Shown here piece after piece: positions 14,261-22,517 of a stretch of DNA of 30,973 bases (position 1 is the first letter of the stretch; each line of letters starts with the position of its first letter). The stretch covers positions 1 to 30,973 of the forward strand of contig URKE01000019.1 of assembly GCA_900548285.1 (NCBI GenBank), given 5' to 3'. Origin of the DNA: an uncultured Eubacteriales bacterium. GTDB lineage: Bacteria > Bacillota > Clostridia > Christensenellales > Borkfalkiaceae. A program made the translations under genes and the position numbers. The notes under the pieces are model-generated. The model had not been told where the DNA came from. It worked only from the letters and a program-made list of their open reading frames with translations, and made no database searches.

Positions 14261-15082
14261 ATGGAAAACCAAAATAACAAATCAAAAACAAAAAAAATAA
14301 TCGATATAGTGGTGAACGTCGTTTTGTGGCTGTTCGTCATTTTCTCGATTTTCGTAACTGTGGTAGCCGTATCCGTCGACAAGGACGGCGAAAACGTGCC
14401 TATTGTCGGCGGAAAATGCTATCTCACCGTCCTTTCATCTTCAATGGAAGGCAAAAAACCCGACGGCATTGCCGCGGATAAACCTTCCGGCTTCAACAAG
14501 GGCGACCTTATCGTCGCAAAATATATCGGCAAGGATGCCGAGGCGAAATCCAAACTCGGAATCGGCGACGTTATATCTTTCAGATTCGACGTGAACAACG
14601 ACGGAAAGATAGACAAAGGCGAACTCAACACCCACCGTATCGTTGACTTCGTTAAGGACGGAGAAGGAAATTTAACGGGTTATATCACCAAGGGCGATAA
14701 CAATCTCACGAACGACGCAAATCCCGTTTATTTCGGCGATATCGTAGCCGTTTATTCGGGCAGAAGGCTTGCGGGAATCGGCAACGTTTTAACTTTTTTA
14801 AGTTCTAAACTCGGTTTCGGGCTTTGTATTATTTTGCCGTTGTTCCTGTTCTTCGCTTACGAACTCTTCGTGTTCATCAAAACCTTGCTTACCGTTAAAA
14901 ACGAGGGTAAAAAGGTTATCACGGCAGAGGACGAAGAACTTATCAAACAGCGAGCTATCGAAGAGTATCTCCGCCGTCAGCAGGAATCTGCGAGCGCCGT
15001 TCAGGGCAGCGTTCAGGGCAACGTTCAGGGCAGCGTTCAGGATAGCGTTCAAGGTAACGACGCGGAAAACGCGGACAACTGA
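14261..15082 (+). CDS. sipW: SipW-type signal peptidase I with EF-hand-like loop and repeat tail
   Basis: This is an ER/archaeal-type (S26B) signal peptidase expected to cut TasA-like proteins. Residues 15-37 form a transmembrane helix. The catalytic Ser61 lies in LSSSMEG and His125 in NTHRIV; the general base is His, not Lys, which defines the SipW class. Residues 110-121 (DVNNDGKIDKGE) match a canonical EF-hand calcium loop with acidic or polar residues at positions 1, 3, 5 and 12, placed just before the catalytic His. A second membrane segment lies near 185-208. The tail is charged, then VQGS/VQGN repeats. The start is ATG 14261 with GAGG 9 nt upstream; the in-frame ATG at 14246 and TTG at 14237 are poorer. 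It follows its probable substrate. Confidence 0.9.
   Translation: MENQNNKSKTKKIIDIVVNVVLWLFVIFSIFVTVVAVSVDKDGENVPIVGGKCYLTVLSSSMEGKKPDGIAADKPSGFNKGDLIVAKYIGKDAEAKSKLGIGDVISFRFDVNNDGKIDKGELNTHRIVDFVKDGEGNLTGYITKGDNNLTNDANPVYFGDIVAVYSGRRLAGIGNVLTFLSSKLGFGLCIILPLFLFFAYELFVFIKTLLTVKNEGKKVITAEDEELIKQRAIEEYLRRQQESASAVQGSVQGNVQGSVQDSVQGNDAENADN
14999..15058 (+). repeat. 12-bp coding tandem repeat (VQGS/VQGN)
   Basis: Five units of GTTCAGGGCAGC with small changes encode the C-terminal VQGS-VQGN-VQGS-VQDS-VQGN run of the SipW-type peptidase. Unit changes would keep the frame. Confidence 0.9.
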
Positions 15083-15177
15083 AATCGCCTGTAAACTTAA
15101 ACACGAAACTTCCGCCGCGCGGCTCGCCGAAAAGCAAACGCCGCGAGGCTGACTATATCAAGGGTAAACTGTGACTT

Positions 15178-16734
15178 ATGAATGGATTTTTATACGGATT
15201 TTTAAACTGGTTCAAAAGTTTCTTCGGCAATATGCTGGACGGCTTTCTGATGGTTTTTAAAGGAATATTCTACGGTATCGTTCAGATCTTCAATTTTCCG
15301 TATTATCTCAAATTATGGTCGAACGAAGGCGCGAATTTCGGCGTTCTGGACTGGATTTTATCAATATTGTCGTTTATCCTTATCGTTGCGGTATGGATTG
15401 CGATATTCTGTCTTATCGTTCTCGCCGTAAAAAAGCGTATCAGATACAAAAAGGCGCTTTTAAGCAACGAAGATCTGCTCGAAGAAATAACCGACCTTAA
15501 CAGAGAAGTGGTAAGGCTCAACAACGAGAAAGAAAGAGTTATGCAACTCAAAATCACTCAGGCAGGGCTTTCCTACGAACATATGAAAAAATTGCTTCAG
15601 GAAGAAATGCAACAAGCCGCCGCTGCCGCCGACGGAGAAGAGAAGCCGAACGACGACGCAAGATTTCAGCGTCTTGCCGCGGTCGATCAGAAATACGTTT
15701 ATTTCGAGCCGCCGGCTTATAACAACAACGTTTCGCTCCGTTCGCTCTGCGAGGATCTGAGAAACTTCGCTTGCTCAAACAACGGTTTGTATTACGACAT
15801 AAGGACGATCCGCCTTACGATAGCCGGGCTTGCCGCAACGAAACTTATCATTCTGCAAGGTATTTCCGGAACAGGTAAAACTTCGTTGCCTTACGTTATG
15901 GGCAAATTCTTCAAAAACGACGCGACTATCGCTTCCGTTCAGCCGAGTTGGAGGGACAGAAACGAATTGTTCGGTTATTTCAACGAATTCACCAAGAAAT
16001 TCAATGAAACCGAAGTTCTCAAAAGGATTTACGAATCGGCTTATACCGACGACTTAAATATCATCATTCTCGACGAAATGAACATCGCGAGAGTAGAGTA
16101 TTACTTTGCGGAAATGCTCTCCATTCTCGAAATGCCCGATCCGAAGGAATGGAAAATCGAACTCGTTCCCTCGTCCTGGCCGAACGACCCGACGAAACTC
16201 GTCAACGGCAATCTTTCGATTCCGCAGAACGTGTGGTATATCGGCACGATAAACAACGACGATTCCACTTTCTCCGTATCCGACAAGGTTTACGACCGTG
16301 CTTTCGTCGTCAATCTCGACAGCAAAGGTATTCCTTTCGACGCGCCCAAAACCCCCGCGAAGAGAGTTTCTTATTCCGCGGTGGAGGCTTTGTATGCGGA
16401 CGCTATCGAAGAGAATCCCGTCAGCGAGGAAATTCTTGAGAAAATCGCGAAACTCGACAACTACGTCATCGAGAAATTCAGAGTGGCTTTCGGTAACCGT
16501 ATCATGAAGCAACTCAAAAATTTCGTTCCCGTTTACGTCGCCTGCGGCGGCACGGAAATCGAAGGCGTCGATTATATCCTTGCAACAAAAGTATTCCGTA
16601 AGTTTGAAAGTCTTAATCTTTCGCTTATCCGCGACGAAATCCGTCCGCTTATTTCCTATATGGACGGTTTGTTCGGTAAAGGCGCGATGAAAGACAGTAT
16701 CGCTTATCTGCAAATGCTGCAGAAAATGTATTGA
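15178..16734 (+). CDS. Membrane-anchored McrB-like AAA+ ATPase
   Basis: This is an AAA+ ATPase of the McrB/MoxR type tethered to the membrane. Residues 1-45 are hydrophobic and 58-85 form a clear transmembrane helix. A coiled coil runs about 96-146. The AAA core has Walker A GISGTGKT (228-235) and the McrB-typical PSWRDRNELFGY (256-267). Walker B IIILDEMN (295-302) is followed by sensor 1 GTINND (356-361) and an Arg-finger region SVSDKVYDRAFVV (366-378). There is no GTP-specific or nuclease domain. McrB proteins normally work with a McrC partner in DNA restriction, but the membrane anchor and the SipW/TasA setting argue for a surface or envelope role. The likely partner is the large protein encoded 91 nt downstream. 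The ribosome site is weak (AAGGGT 11-13 nt upstream). Confidence 0.85.
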   Translation: MNGFLYGFLNWFKSFFGNMLDGFLMVFKGIFYGIVQIFNFPYYLKLWSNEGANFGVLDWILSILSFILIVAVWIAIFCLIVLAVKKRIRYKKALLSNEDLLEEITDLNREVVRLNNEKERVMQLKITQAGLSYEHMKKLLQEEMQQAAAAADGEEKPNDDARFQRLAAVDQKYVYFEPPAYNNNVSLRSLCEDLRNFACSNNGLYYDIRTIRLTIAGLAATKLIILQGISGTGKTSLPYVMGKFFKNDATIASVQPSWRDRNELFGYFNEFTKKFNETEVLKRIYESAYTDDLNIIILDEMNIARVEYYFAEMLSILEMPDPKEWKIELVPSSWPNDPTKLVNGNLSIPQNVWYIGTINNDDSTFSVSDKVYDRAFVVNLDSKGIPFDAPKTPAKRVSYSAVEALYADAIEENPVSEEILEKIAKLDNYVIEKFRVAFGNRIMKQLKNFVPVYVACGGTEIEGVDYILATKVFRKFESLNLSLIRDEIRPLISYMDGLFGKGAMKDSIAYLQMLQKMY

Positions 16735-16825
16735 TTTCTGCATTTTGTTTTGCTTTTTAACGTTTACGCGTTCGCTATTTTTCGCGGGCGCGGCAGGTTA
16801 CGCTTTTCGGAAAAGAGGTTGAAAA

Positions 16826-19402
16826 ATGGACTACGAAAATAATTTCGAAAACGATTTCGGAAACAATTCCGGAAACAATACCGGAAACGATATCGGAAAC
16901 GATTTCGGAAACAATTCCGGAAACGATATCGGAAACAATTCCGGAAACGCAAACGCGGCGGAGGCTAAGTCTTCGGCCGCTTTTTCCGATTGGACGCAAA
17001 AATTGCGTTTCGACCGTTCTTTTTCGGCTAAACTCATTCTTTCCGATCCGAAAATCAAAGAATATTACGCGGCAATCGCAACCGAAATCTTAAAATACGA
17101 AAGAATTAAAACCAAAACCGGCTGGTCGGGCGTTTCGTTTTCTTACGGCAAAAACCGCTTTGCGTTTATCGCCATTACCGGCAAAACGCTTTGTCTTTAT
17201 CTTGCGAGCGATCCCGTCGGCAACGTCGAGGGCAGATATAAGGCGAAAAACGTCGGTTCAATCAAAAAACGAGCCGCAACGCCCTCGCTTTTTAAAATCA
17301 GGAGCGACGGCGCGAAACGCCACGCATTGAAACTTATCGACGAAACCGCGCTCGCGGCAGGTTTGAAAATCAAAACCGTTCCCACGCCTGCCGTCAATCC
17401 GGCTAACTTCAGAACGGACACGTTCAACAATCTCATTACGCGCGGGCTTATCCGCATCGTCAGAAATTCGCAAAAAGGCAGAGGCGCAGAAGAGGATAAT
17501 TCCGACGATACCGCTCGCGTCGGAACGCCCGTCGGAACGCCCGACCTCGATTTCACTTTTTCGCCCGAAAAACTCGGCGTTTATGCCGACACGCTCAAAT
17601 CAACCGACGATCTGATTTCCCGCCACGGAATTTATAACGATATTTTAACTTCGCTTTCCGAGGGCGCGGGAACTGTCAGGGTTTCCGAAAAACTTTTGCT
17701 TCGCTCGATTGACGAAATATGGGTGAGAGCAGTTGAAGATTGCGTTAATTCGCTCGACGAACTCATCCGCAACCCAAACAGATATATCGCCGAAACGGAA
17801 GAGGTTCTGCCGATCGAATTGACTAAACGAATAAGCGGCAGATCGATAACGCACCTTTCCCGCCACACCGATTATATCATTCCGGGCGATGACGGCGAGA
17901 TCAAGCCTACCAAAATGCTCAACGTTTTCCGTGAGGATTCGCTTCTGACCTACGAAAATAAGTTTCTTAACACGCTCTTAAACCGTCTTTATATGTTCGT
18001 GACGAAGCGTTATAAAATCGCTAAGGAACACGGCGTGGACGAAAAACTGCAATCGATGGAATTCGAAAACGAATTTACGAGCGGCGAGGGCAAGGGAAAA
18101 ATAAAAATCAGCGTCGAGTATTCCGAAAGAAATTTCGACCCGGACGTTAAAAACACTTTGTTTTCGAGCGGACTCTGGAGCAGAGTCGAGAGGCTTAACG
18201 CCATCGTCACGGGTTATTTCAATTCGTCTTTTGTAAAATCTATGGACAGAAATTACGTTCGGCCACCGATTATGAGAACGAACGCGATTTTGAAAAACAA
18301 ATATTTCCGAGAATGTCTTGCGCTTTGGGAGTTTATCGAAAGTTACGAGGACGCGGGTTACGGCATCACCGTAAATGAAATAATAAAAGACGCTTCGGAG
18401 GACTACGTAAAGCAACTTTACGCTTCCGCGGCGATGCAATACCTTGTTTTTAAACGCAATATCAACGAGAAATCGCTCGACGAGGAAAATTATTCGTCCG
18501 AGGTGCGTCCGGAATATTATTCGGTTGAAAAAATCAGAAACGAAAGCGTTTATAACGAAGATTTTTCAGACGAAGAAGATCGTTCTTTCGATGACGACGT
18601 GGAAACGGCTTTAAAAGTCGCGCTTATCGCGGACGAAATTATGCCGGACGATATGCTTTCGGGCAGAAATCTCGTCAGAAAATACGTAAGAACGTTCTCC
18701 GCAAGGCTCATACTTTCGAGCGAAGAACTCAAAGACCGTTTTGCGGCTGTTTCAAACGAACTGTTGAAATTCGACCGTGTCAAAATGCGTATAAGCCGCA
18801 GATTCGCCACGTTCAATCGCGGAAGAATGATTATCGCGCGTATGAACGTCGTAGGGAAAACGCTTAAAATTTATCTTCCGCTTAAATACGCAGAAGTTGA
18901 CGAAAAATATCGCGCTCTCGACGTTTCGGATAAAAAGAGATTCGTCGGTACGCCCGTCTGTCTTAAAATAAGGAGCAACAGGGGAGCGAGATACGCAATC
19001 GAACTCGTCAACAAATACGCATCGGAAAATGACTTCGCCTTAGCGAAGAAACCTCGCGTTATATTCGCCGAGGATTACCCGTTGGAATCGAACGAGGATC
19101 TTATTCTCAAAGGTTTCATCATTCCCGTCTGGAGAAAATCCGGCGCAGTTCCGTTCGGGGAGAACCCGACGGAAAGGACTTTCTTTGGTTCTGCGAAAAA
19201 TCCGTCTACCGAAGAGAGCGCCGAAATTGCCCGGAAACTTGCCGTATCCGAAGCGGAGCGTTCCGCAGACGAAATCGGTATCGACGAAGCGGCGATTACA
19301 TCGTCGGAGGCGAGAAACGTCGACAGAAAAGAGAAGATTGCAGACTCGATCGACGAAATGATTCGCCCGGACAGCGATTATTCCAAACCTACGGAATACT
19401 GA
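16826..19402 (+). CDS. Large AAA-partner protein with internal duplicated domain (unknown function)
   Basis: I do not recognise a named family for the whole protein. Residues 1-45 are Asn/Gly repeats. Domain A, about 64-180, begins FDRSFSAKLILSDPKIKEYY and ends with KIRSDGAKRHALKLID. It is repeated as domain B at about 622-737 (RTFSARLILSSEELKDRFAA, KIRSNRGARYAIELVN). Both copies are followed by a short LI-x-(R/K)-G motif. The central part, about 290-545, is mostly helical (SIDEIWVRAVEDCVNSLDELI, then TYENKFLNTLLNRLYMFV). It recalls the DUF2357/McrC-associated class, which would fit the McrB-like ATPase next door; this is tentative. No signal peptide or membrane segment is seen, so it is likely cytoplasmic. 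AGAGG lies 7-8 nt before the ATG. The last 80 residues are acidic and disordered. Confidence 0.7.
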   Translation: MDYENNFENDFGNNSGNNTGNDIGNDFGNNSGNDIGNNSGNANAAEAKSSAAFSDWTQKLRFDRSFSAKLILSDPKIKEYYAAIATEILKYERIKTKTGWSGVSFSYGKNRFAFIAITGKTLCLYLASDPVGNVEGRYKAKNVGSIKKRAATPSLFKIRSDGAKRHALKLIDETALAAGLKIKTVPTPAVNPANFRTDTFNNLITRGLIRIVRNSQKGRGAEEDNSDDTARVGTPVGTPDLDFTFSPEKLGVYADTLKSTDDLISRHGIYNDILTSLSEGAGTVRVSEKLLLRSIDEIWVRAVEDCVNSLDELIRNPNRYIAETEEVLPIELTKRISGRSITHLSRHTDYIIPGDDGEIKPTKMLNVFREDSLLTYENKFLNTLLNRLYMFVTKRYKIAKEHGVDEKLQSMEFENEFTSGEGKGKIKISVEYSERNFDPDVKNTLFSSGLWSRVERLNAIVTGYFNSSFVKSMDRNYVRPPIMRTNAILKNKYFRECLALWEFIESYEDAGYGITVNEIIKDASEDYVKQLYASAAMQYLVFKRNINEKSLDEENYSSEVRPEYYSVEKIRNESVYNEDFSDEEDRSFDDDVETALKVALIADEIMPDDMLSGRNLVRKYVRTFSARLILSSEELKDRFAAVSNELLKFDRVKMRISRRFATFNRGRMIIARMNVVGKTLKIYLPLKYAEVDEKYRALDVSDKKRFVGTPVCLKIRSNRGARYAIELVNKYASENDFALAKKPRVIFAEDYPLESNEDLILKGFIIPVWRKSGAVPFGENPTERTFFGSAKNPSTEESAEIARKLAVSEAERSADEIGIDEAAITSSEARNVDRKEKIADSIDEMIRPDSDYSKPTEY
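16835..16954 (+). repeat. 12-bp coding tandem repeat (Asn/Gly-rich)
   Basis: About ten units of the pattern GGAAACRATWYC at 16835-16954 (the first two and last diverged) encode the N-terminal GNDF/GNNS/GNDI run of the large AAA-partner protein. Confidence 0.92.
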
Positions 19403-19471
19403 ATCGACGATACGTCCGGGTTTATGAAAGACGCGGAAGAATCCAGGTCTGAAGAGTAAAATCCTAATGGG

Positions 19472-19497
19472 CGAAACAATGATCAACGTTTGTTTCG
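19472..19497. other. Inverted repeat upstream of the second SipW gene
   Basis: CGAAACAA (19472-19479) and TTGTTTCG (19490-19497) form a perfect 8-bp inverted repeat with a 10-nt centre. It lies immediately upstream of the -10-like GATAAT, so it could be an operator or a hairpin. Confidence 0.5.
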
Positions 19498-19503
19498 TTC
19501 GGT

Positions 19504-19509
19504 GATAAT
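19504..19509 (+). promoter_or_regulatory. -10-like box close to the second SipW start
   Basis: GATAAT ends 8 nt before the ATG at 19518, and no good Shine-Dalgarno sequence lies between. If used, the transcript would start at or next to the ATG. No clear -35 is seen 17 nt upstream. Confidence 0.3.
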
Positions 19510-19517
19510 ATACAATT

Positions 19518-20147
19518 ATGTCATTCGTAAAAACTTTCAAAAAGATAGTAAAAATCGTTGTTTTTGCTATTATCGTCTGTCTTGTGGCGGCGTATTTTAC
19601 CGTGAGTTTTCTGAACCGTAAAAACAATCGCCCTACGTTTATTTTCGGCAATGCGATCTTGTGGGTTGAAACGGGAAGCATGGAACCGGCGATCGAGGCG
19701 AAGAGTTATATCGCCGTTAAAAAATACGACGGAAAAGATCTCGGCGTCGGCGACGTTATAGTGTTCGTCTGCAAGAGCGCCGACCCGCGGATAAACGGTC
19801 AACTTATCACGCACAGAATCGAGAGAATCGAAAACGGCGGATATATAACCAAAGGCGATGCTGCTGCCGTAATCGACGACTGGGTTGTTTCCAAAGACGA
19901 TATAGTTGCCGTTTATAATCGCTCGCTCGGCATTTTTACGTTATTCGGCAGAATTTTCTCATCGTATGCGGGGCTTATTCTCATATTTGTGGTTTTCTTC
20001 GGTTCATGCGCGCTGATTTATTTTCCGGATATGATAAACGCTTTGCGCGACGAGGATAAAATGAAACGGGACAAAGAACGCGAAATTGAAAAACGCGTCG
20101 AGGAAGAAGTAAAAAAATTACAGGAAAAGGACAGAGAAGAAAAATGA
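19518..20147 (+). CDS. Second SipW-type signal peptidase I
   Basis: This is another S26B-type signal peptidase in the same locus. The transmembrane helix is at 11-30. Catalytic Ser54 lies in WVETGSMEPAI and His99 in LITHRI, a Ser-His pair. YITKGD (109-114) and VVSKDDIVAVY complete the usual motifs. A second membrane helix lies at about 149-170, and the tail (178-209) is a charged coiled-coil segment (KMKRDKEREIEKRVEEE). It has no EF-hand-like loop or repeat tail, unlike the peptidase at 14261, so the two probably have different substrates or control. It overlaps the GGDEF-EAL gene by ATGA, which couples it to c-di-GMP breakdown. No strong ribosome site is visible before its ATG. Confidence 0.9.
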   Translation: MSFVKTFKKIVKIVVFAIIVCLVAAYFTVSFLNRKNNRPTFIFGNAILWVETGSMEPAIEAKSYIAVKKYDGKDLGVGDVIVFVCKSADPRINGQLITHRIERIENGGYITKGDAAAVIDDWVVSKDDIVAVYNRSLGIFTLFGRIFSSYAGLILIFVVFFGSCALIYFPDMINALRDEDKMKRDKEREIEKRVEEEVKKLQEKDREEK

Positions 20148-22441
20148 TAAAGTTTATAAAAGAACATATCGGTGAAATCGCCTTTTCTCTGATCGTGATA
20201 ATCTGCACGTGTTTTTTCGTTCACATCATCACGCTCGGAACTTTTCTGTCCTCAACGATAGAAGATCAGGCGATTAAGCGCGCCGAGTTTTATTCCGAGG
20301 AGCAATCGCAGTATATCGAAAGTCAGTTCAACAAGATGATTGACGAAACGGAATATTACGCGAGAAAAGTTTCCGAAGCAGACACGAAAGAGCGTTTTTC
20401 GGAAACGGTCAAAAGCATAAAAACCACGGGCGAACTCAACGCCAACGAAAACGCCGTTGAAATGTTTTATTCCAAAGACGGGAAAATAATCAAATACGAC
20501 GGCAGTTTCGTGAATGATTATCCCGAAATCAACGAACTTGCCGAAACGCAAACGACGCGTTTTTCAAATATGTTTCAGTATGAAAACAACGTCCGCGTGA
20601 CAGCGGTTGCGGCAAAAACGATTAAATGCGAGTACGCAGACGCGTTTATCGTCCTGTTTGACGGCGCTTCCTTTTCGATTTCCGACTTTGCCGGCAAAGA
20701 CGGTAACGCGGAACCGGATTGCTTTTCCCGCGCCGATTTTACTCTTCTTGTAAAGAACGACGGCATTATCATCGACAGAGTGGTCAATTCCGACAGGTTC
20801 GATATCGGAACGACGCCGGTCGGAAAAGGTATTCTGAATAAAATATTTACCGACAGGAACACTCTTGATAAAACTGCCGAGGCTCTGAACGGCAAAGGGG
20901 TCGCCTCTTTTATTTTTATGAACGACGTGGATAAATACGTCCTTACGATCAATGCTTTCGGCGCGGATCGCGGCGGAATTTCTCTTATCGGCGCGTTCAG
21001 AATCAGCAACGTTTACATCGAAGGTTACAACATAAAGGAGTCGATCTGGAGTTCTCTTATCGGAACGGGACTTCTCATGATAGTGCTCGTCGCTTCGATG
21101 ATAGTTTCAAGAAAGATTAAGAAGAGAGAGATTTTCCGTCTTGAAATGATTGATCCTGTTCTGAATTGTTCCACGCCGAAAAAATTCGGGAAAGACGCGC
21201 ACGATATTTTAAAAAGAAATTCAGGCACGAGTTTTGCTTTTGTTTCTTTTCAGATAAACAATTTCACGTATATCCTGAAGAAATTCGGAGATACCGAAAC
21301 TCAGAAGTTCAGCAAATTCGTTGCGGCGACGATACGGCAGGCTCTTTTGTTGGAGGAAACTTTTGCTTACGGCGGCGAGGGCGAATTTCTGATCCTGCTT
21401 CATTTTAAAGAAAGGCAGAATTTCACCGAAAGGCTCAACGCGATTTATTTAAGAATTTCGTCTTATTCGGTCAACGATGCGAACGGTAAATATAATATCG
21501 GAGTATACTGTTCCGTTTACGAAGCAGAGCAGAGCGAAAGAGCGTCGGTCAGAAATATGCTCGAAAAACTGAAAATCGTCAAGGAAACGGCAACCGTGCA
21601 TACCGGCTCGTTCAGTATCGATTTTTACGAAGATTTAAAACGTGAAAATTATATCAGAAAAGCCGAAATAGAGAGCAGAATGGAAAGCGCGCTCGAAAAC
21701 AGCGAATTCCACCTTTTCTATCAGCCGAAATATAATCTCAAAACGAAAAATATGGACGGAAGCGAAATCCTTATCCGTTGGTACGATCCGAAAATCGAAA
21801 GTTATCGCGGACCGAATGAATTCCTGCCCGTATTCGAGGAAAACGGATTTATCGCAAATATCGATAAGTTCGTCCTTTATAAGGCATGCGAAAATATAGC
21901 GGACAGAATCGCGAATCGAAAGATTTGTTACCCGATTTCCGTCAACGTTTCGCGCGTTACGGCAACGCAACCCGATTTCACGGATTACTATATCCGTATC
22001 AAGAACAAGTTCAACATAAAAGACAATTTTATAACGCTCGAATTCACCGAAAGTTTTGCTTATGAAAATTATCAGTTCTTGTCGGAAATCGTTACGAAAT
22101 TGCACGAAAACGGGTTCTTATGTTCGATAGACGACTTCGGCACGGGTTATTCTTCTTATAACATTCTGAAAACTATCGAAATGGACGAAATCAAACTCGA
22201 TAAATTCTTTTTGTCGAAAGGATTGTCCGAGGAAAGAGATCTCGTCCTTCTGAAAAGCGTTATCGATCTGGTTAATCAAATGGGCGTTAAGGTCACTCAG
22301 GAAGGCGTTGAAACCCGAGAGGATTTATATAAACTTGACGAACTCGGTTGCGACGTTATTCAGGGGTTTTATTTCGCGAAGCCTATGAAATACGTCGATT
22401 ATATCGAATTTATCGATAAAAACTTCATAAAAAAGCAGTAA
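20144..22441 (+). CDS. Membrane GGDEF-EAL protein, likely c-di-GMP phosphodiesterase
   Basis: This is a sensor-type c-di-GMP enzyme. Residues 11-35 and 303-323 are transmembrane helices enclosing an extracellular domain of about 265 residues, possibly of the Cache type. The GGDEF-like domain, about 335-490, has GGEGEF (410-415) in place of GGDEF and is likely inactive for synthesis. The EAL domain, about 505-750, has EIL in the EAL position (Glu541), SVNVSR (Asn601), LEFTE (Glu633), DDFGTGYSS (Asp663, Asp664), IKLDKF (Lys684), QEGVET (Glu720) and QGFYF (Gln740). The catalytic set looks complete, so phosphodiesterase activity is expected. It is the last gene before a strong terminator and overlaps the second SipW gene. 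Confidence 0.92.
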   Translation: MIKFIKEHIGEIAFSLIVIICTCFFVHIITLGTFLSSTIEDQAIKRAEFYSEEQSQYIESQFNKMIDETEYYARKVSEADTKERFSETVKSIKTTGELNANENAVEMFYSKDGKIIKYDGSFVNDYPEINELAETQTTRFSNMFQYENNVRVTAVAAKTIKCEYADAFIVLFDGASFSISDFAGKDGNAEPDCFSRADFTLLVKNDGIIIDRVVNSDRFDIGTTPVGKGILNKIFTDRNTLDKTAEALNGKGVASFIFMNDVDKYVLTINAFGADRGGISLIGAFRISNVYIEGYNIKESIWSSLIGTGLLMIVLVASMIVSRKIKKREIFRLEMIDPVLNCSTPKKFGKDAHDILKRNSGTSFAFVSFQINNFTYILKKFGDTETQKFSKFVAATIRQALLLEETFAYGGEGEFLILLHFKERQNFTERLNAIYLRISSYSVNDANGKYNIGVYCSVYEAEQSERASVRNMLEKLKIVKETATVHTGSFSIDFYEDLKRENYIRKAEIESRMESALENSEFHLFYQPKYNLKTKNMDGSEILIRWYDPKIESYRGPNEFLPVFEENGFIANIDKFVLYKACENIADRIANRKICYPISVNVSRVTATQPDFTDYYIRIKNKFNIKDNFITLEFTESFAYENYQFLSEIVTKLHENGFLCSIDDFGTGYSSYNILKTIEMDEIKLDKFFLSKGLSEERDLVLLKSVIDLVNQMGVKVTQEGVETREDLYKLDELGCDVIQGFYFAKPMKYVDYIEFIDKNFIKKQ

Positions 22442-22456
22442 TATTTCTGTGGCGCG

Positions 22457-22483
22457 AAAAGGTTGCTCAAGCAACCTTTTTTT
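22457..22483 (+). terminator. Intrinsic terminator of the surface/c-di-GMP region
   Basis: AAAAGGTTGC (22457-22466), loop TCAA and GCAACCTTTT (22471-22480), with the T run continuing to 22483, lie just after the GGDEF-EAL stop. Confidence 0.93.
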
Positions 22484-22517
22484 GTATTATTTTTTTTCTT
22501 TTGCGCAAAACAATGTT

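Noticed and set aside
15178..19402. Ordinary McrBC restriction system
   Set aside because: The ATPase has a membrane anchor and the partner shows no nuclease motif that I could identify; the setting is a secretion locus. A profile search could still change this.
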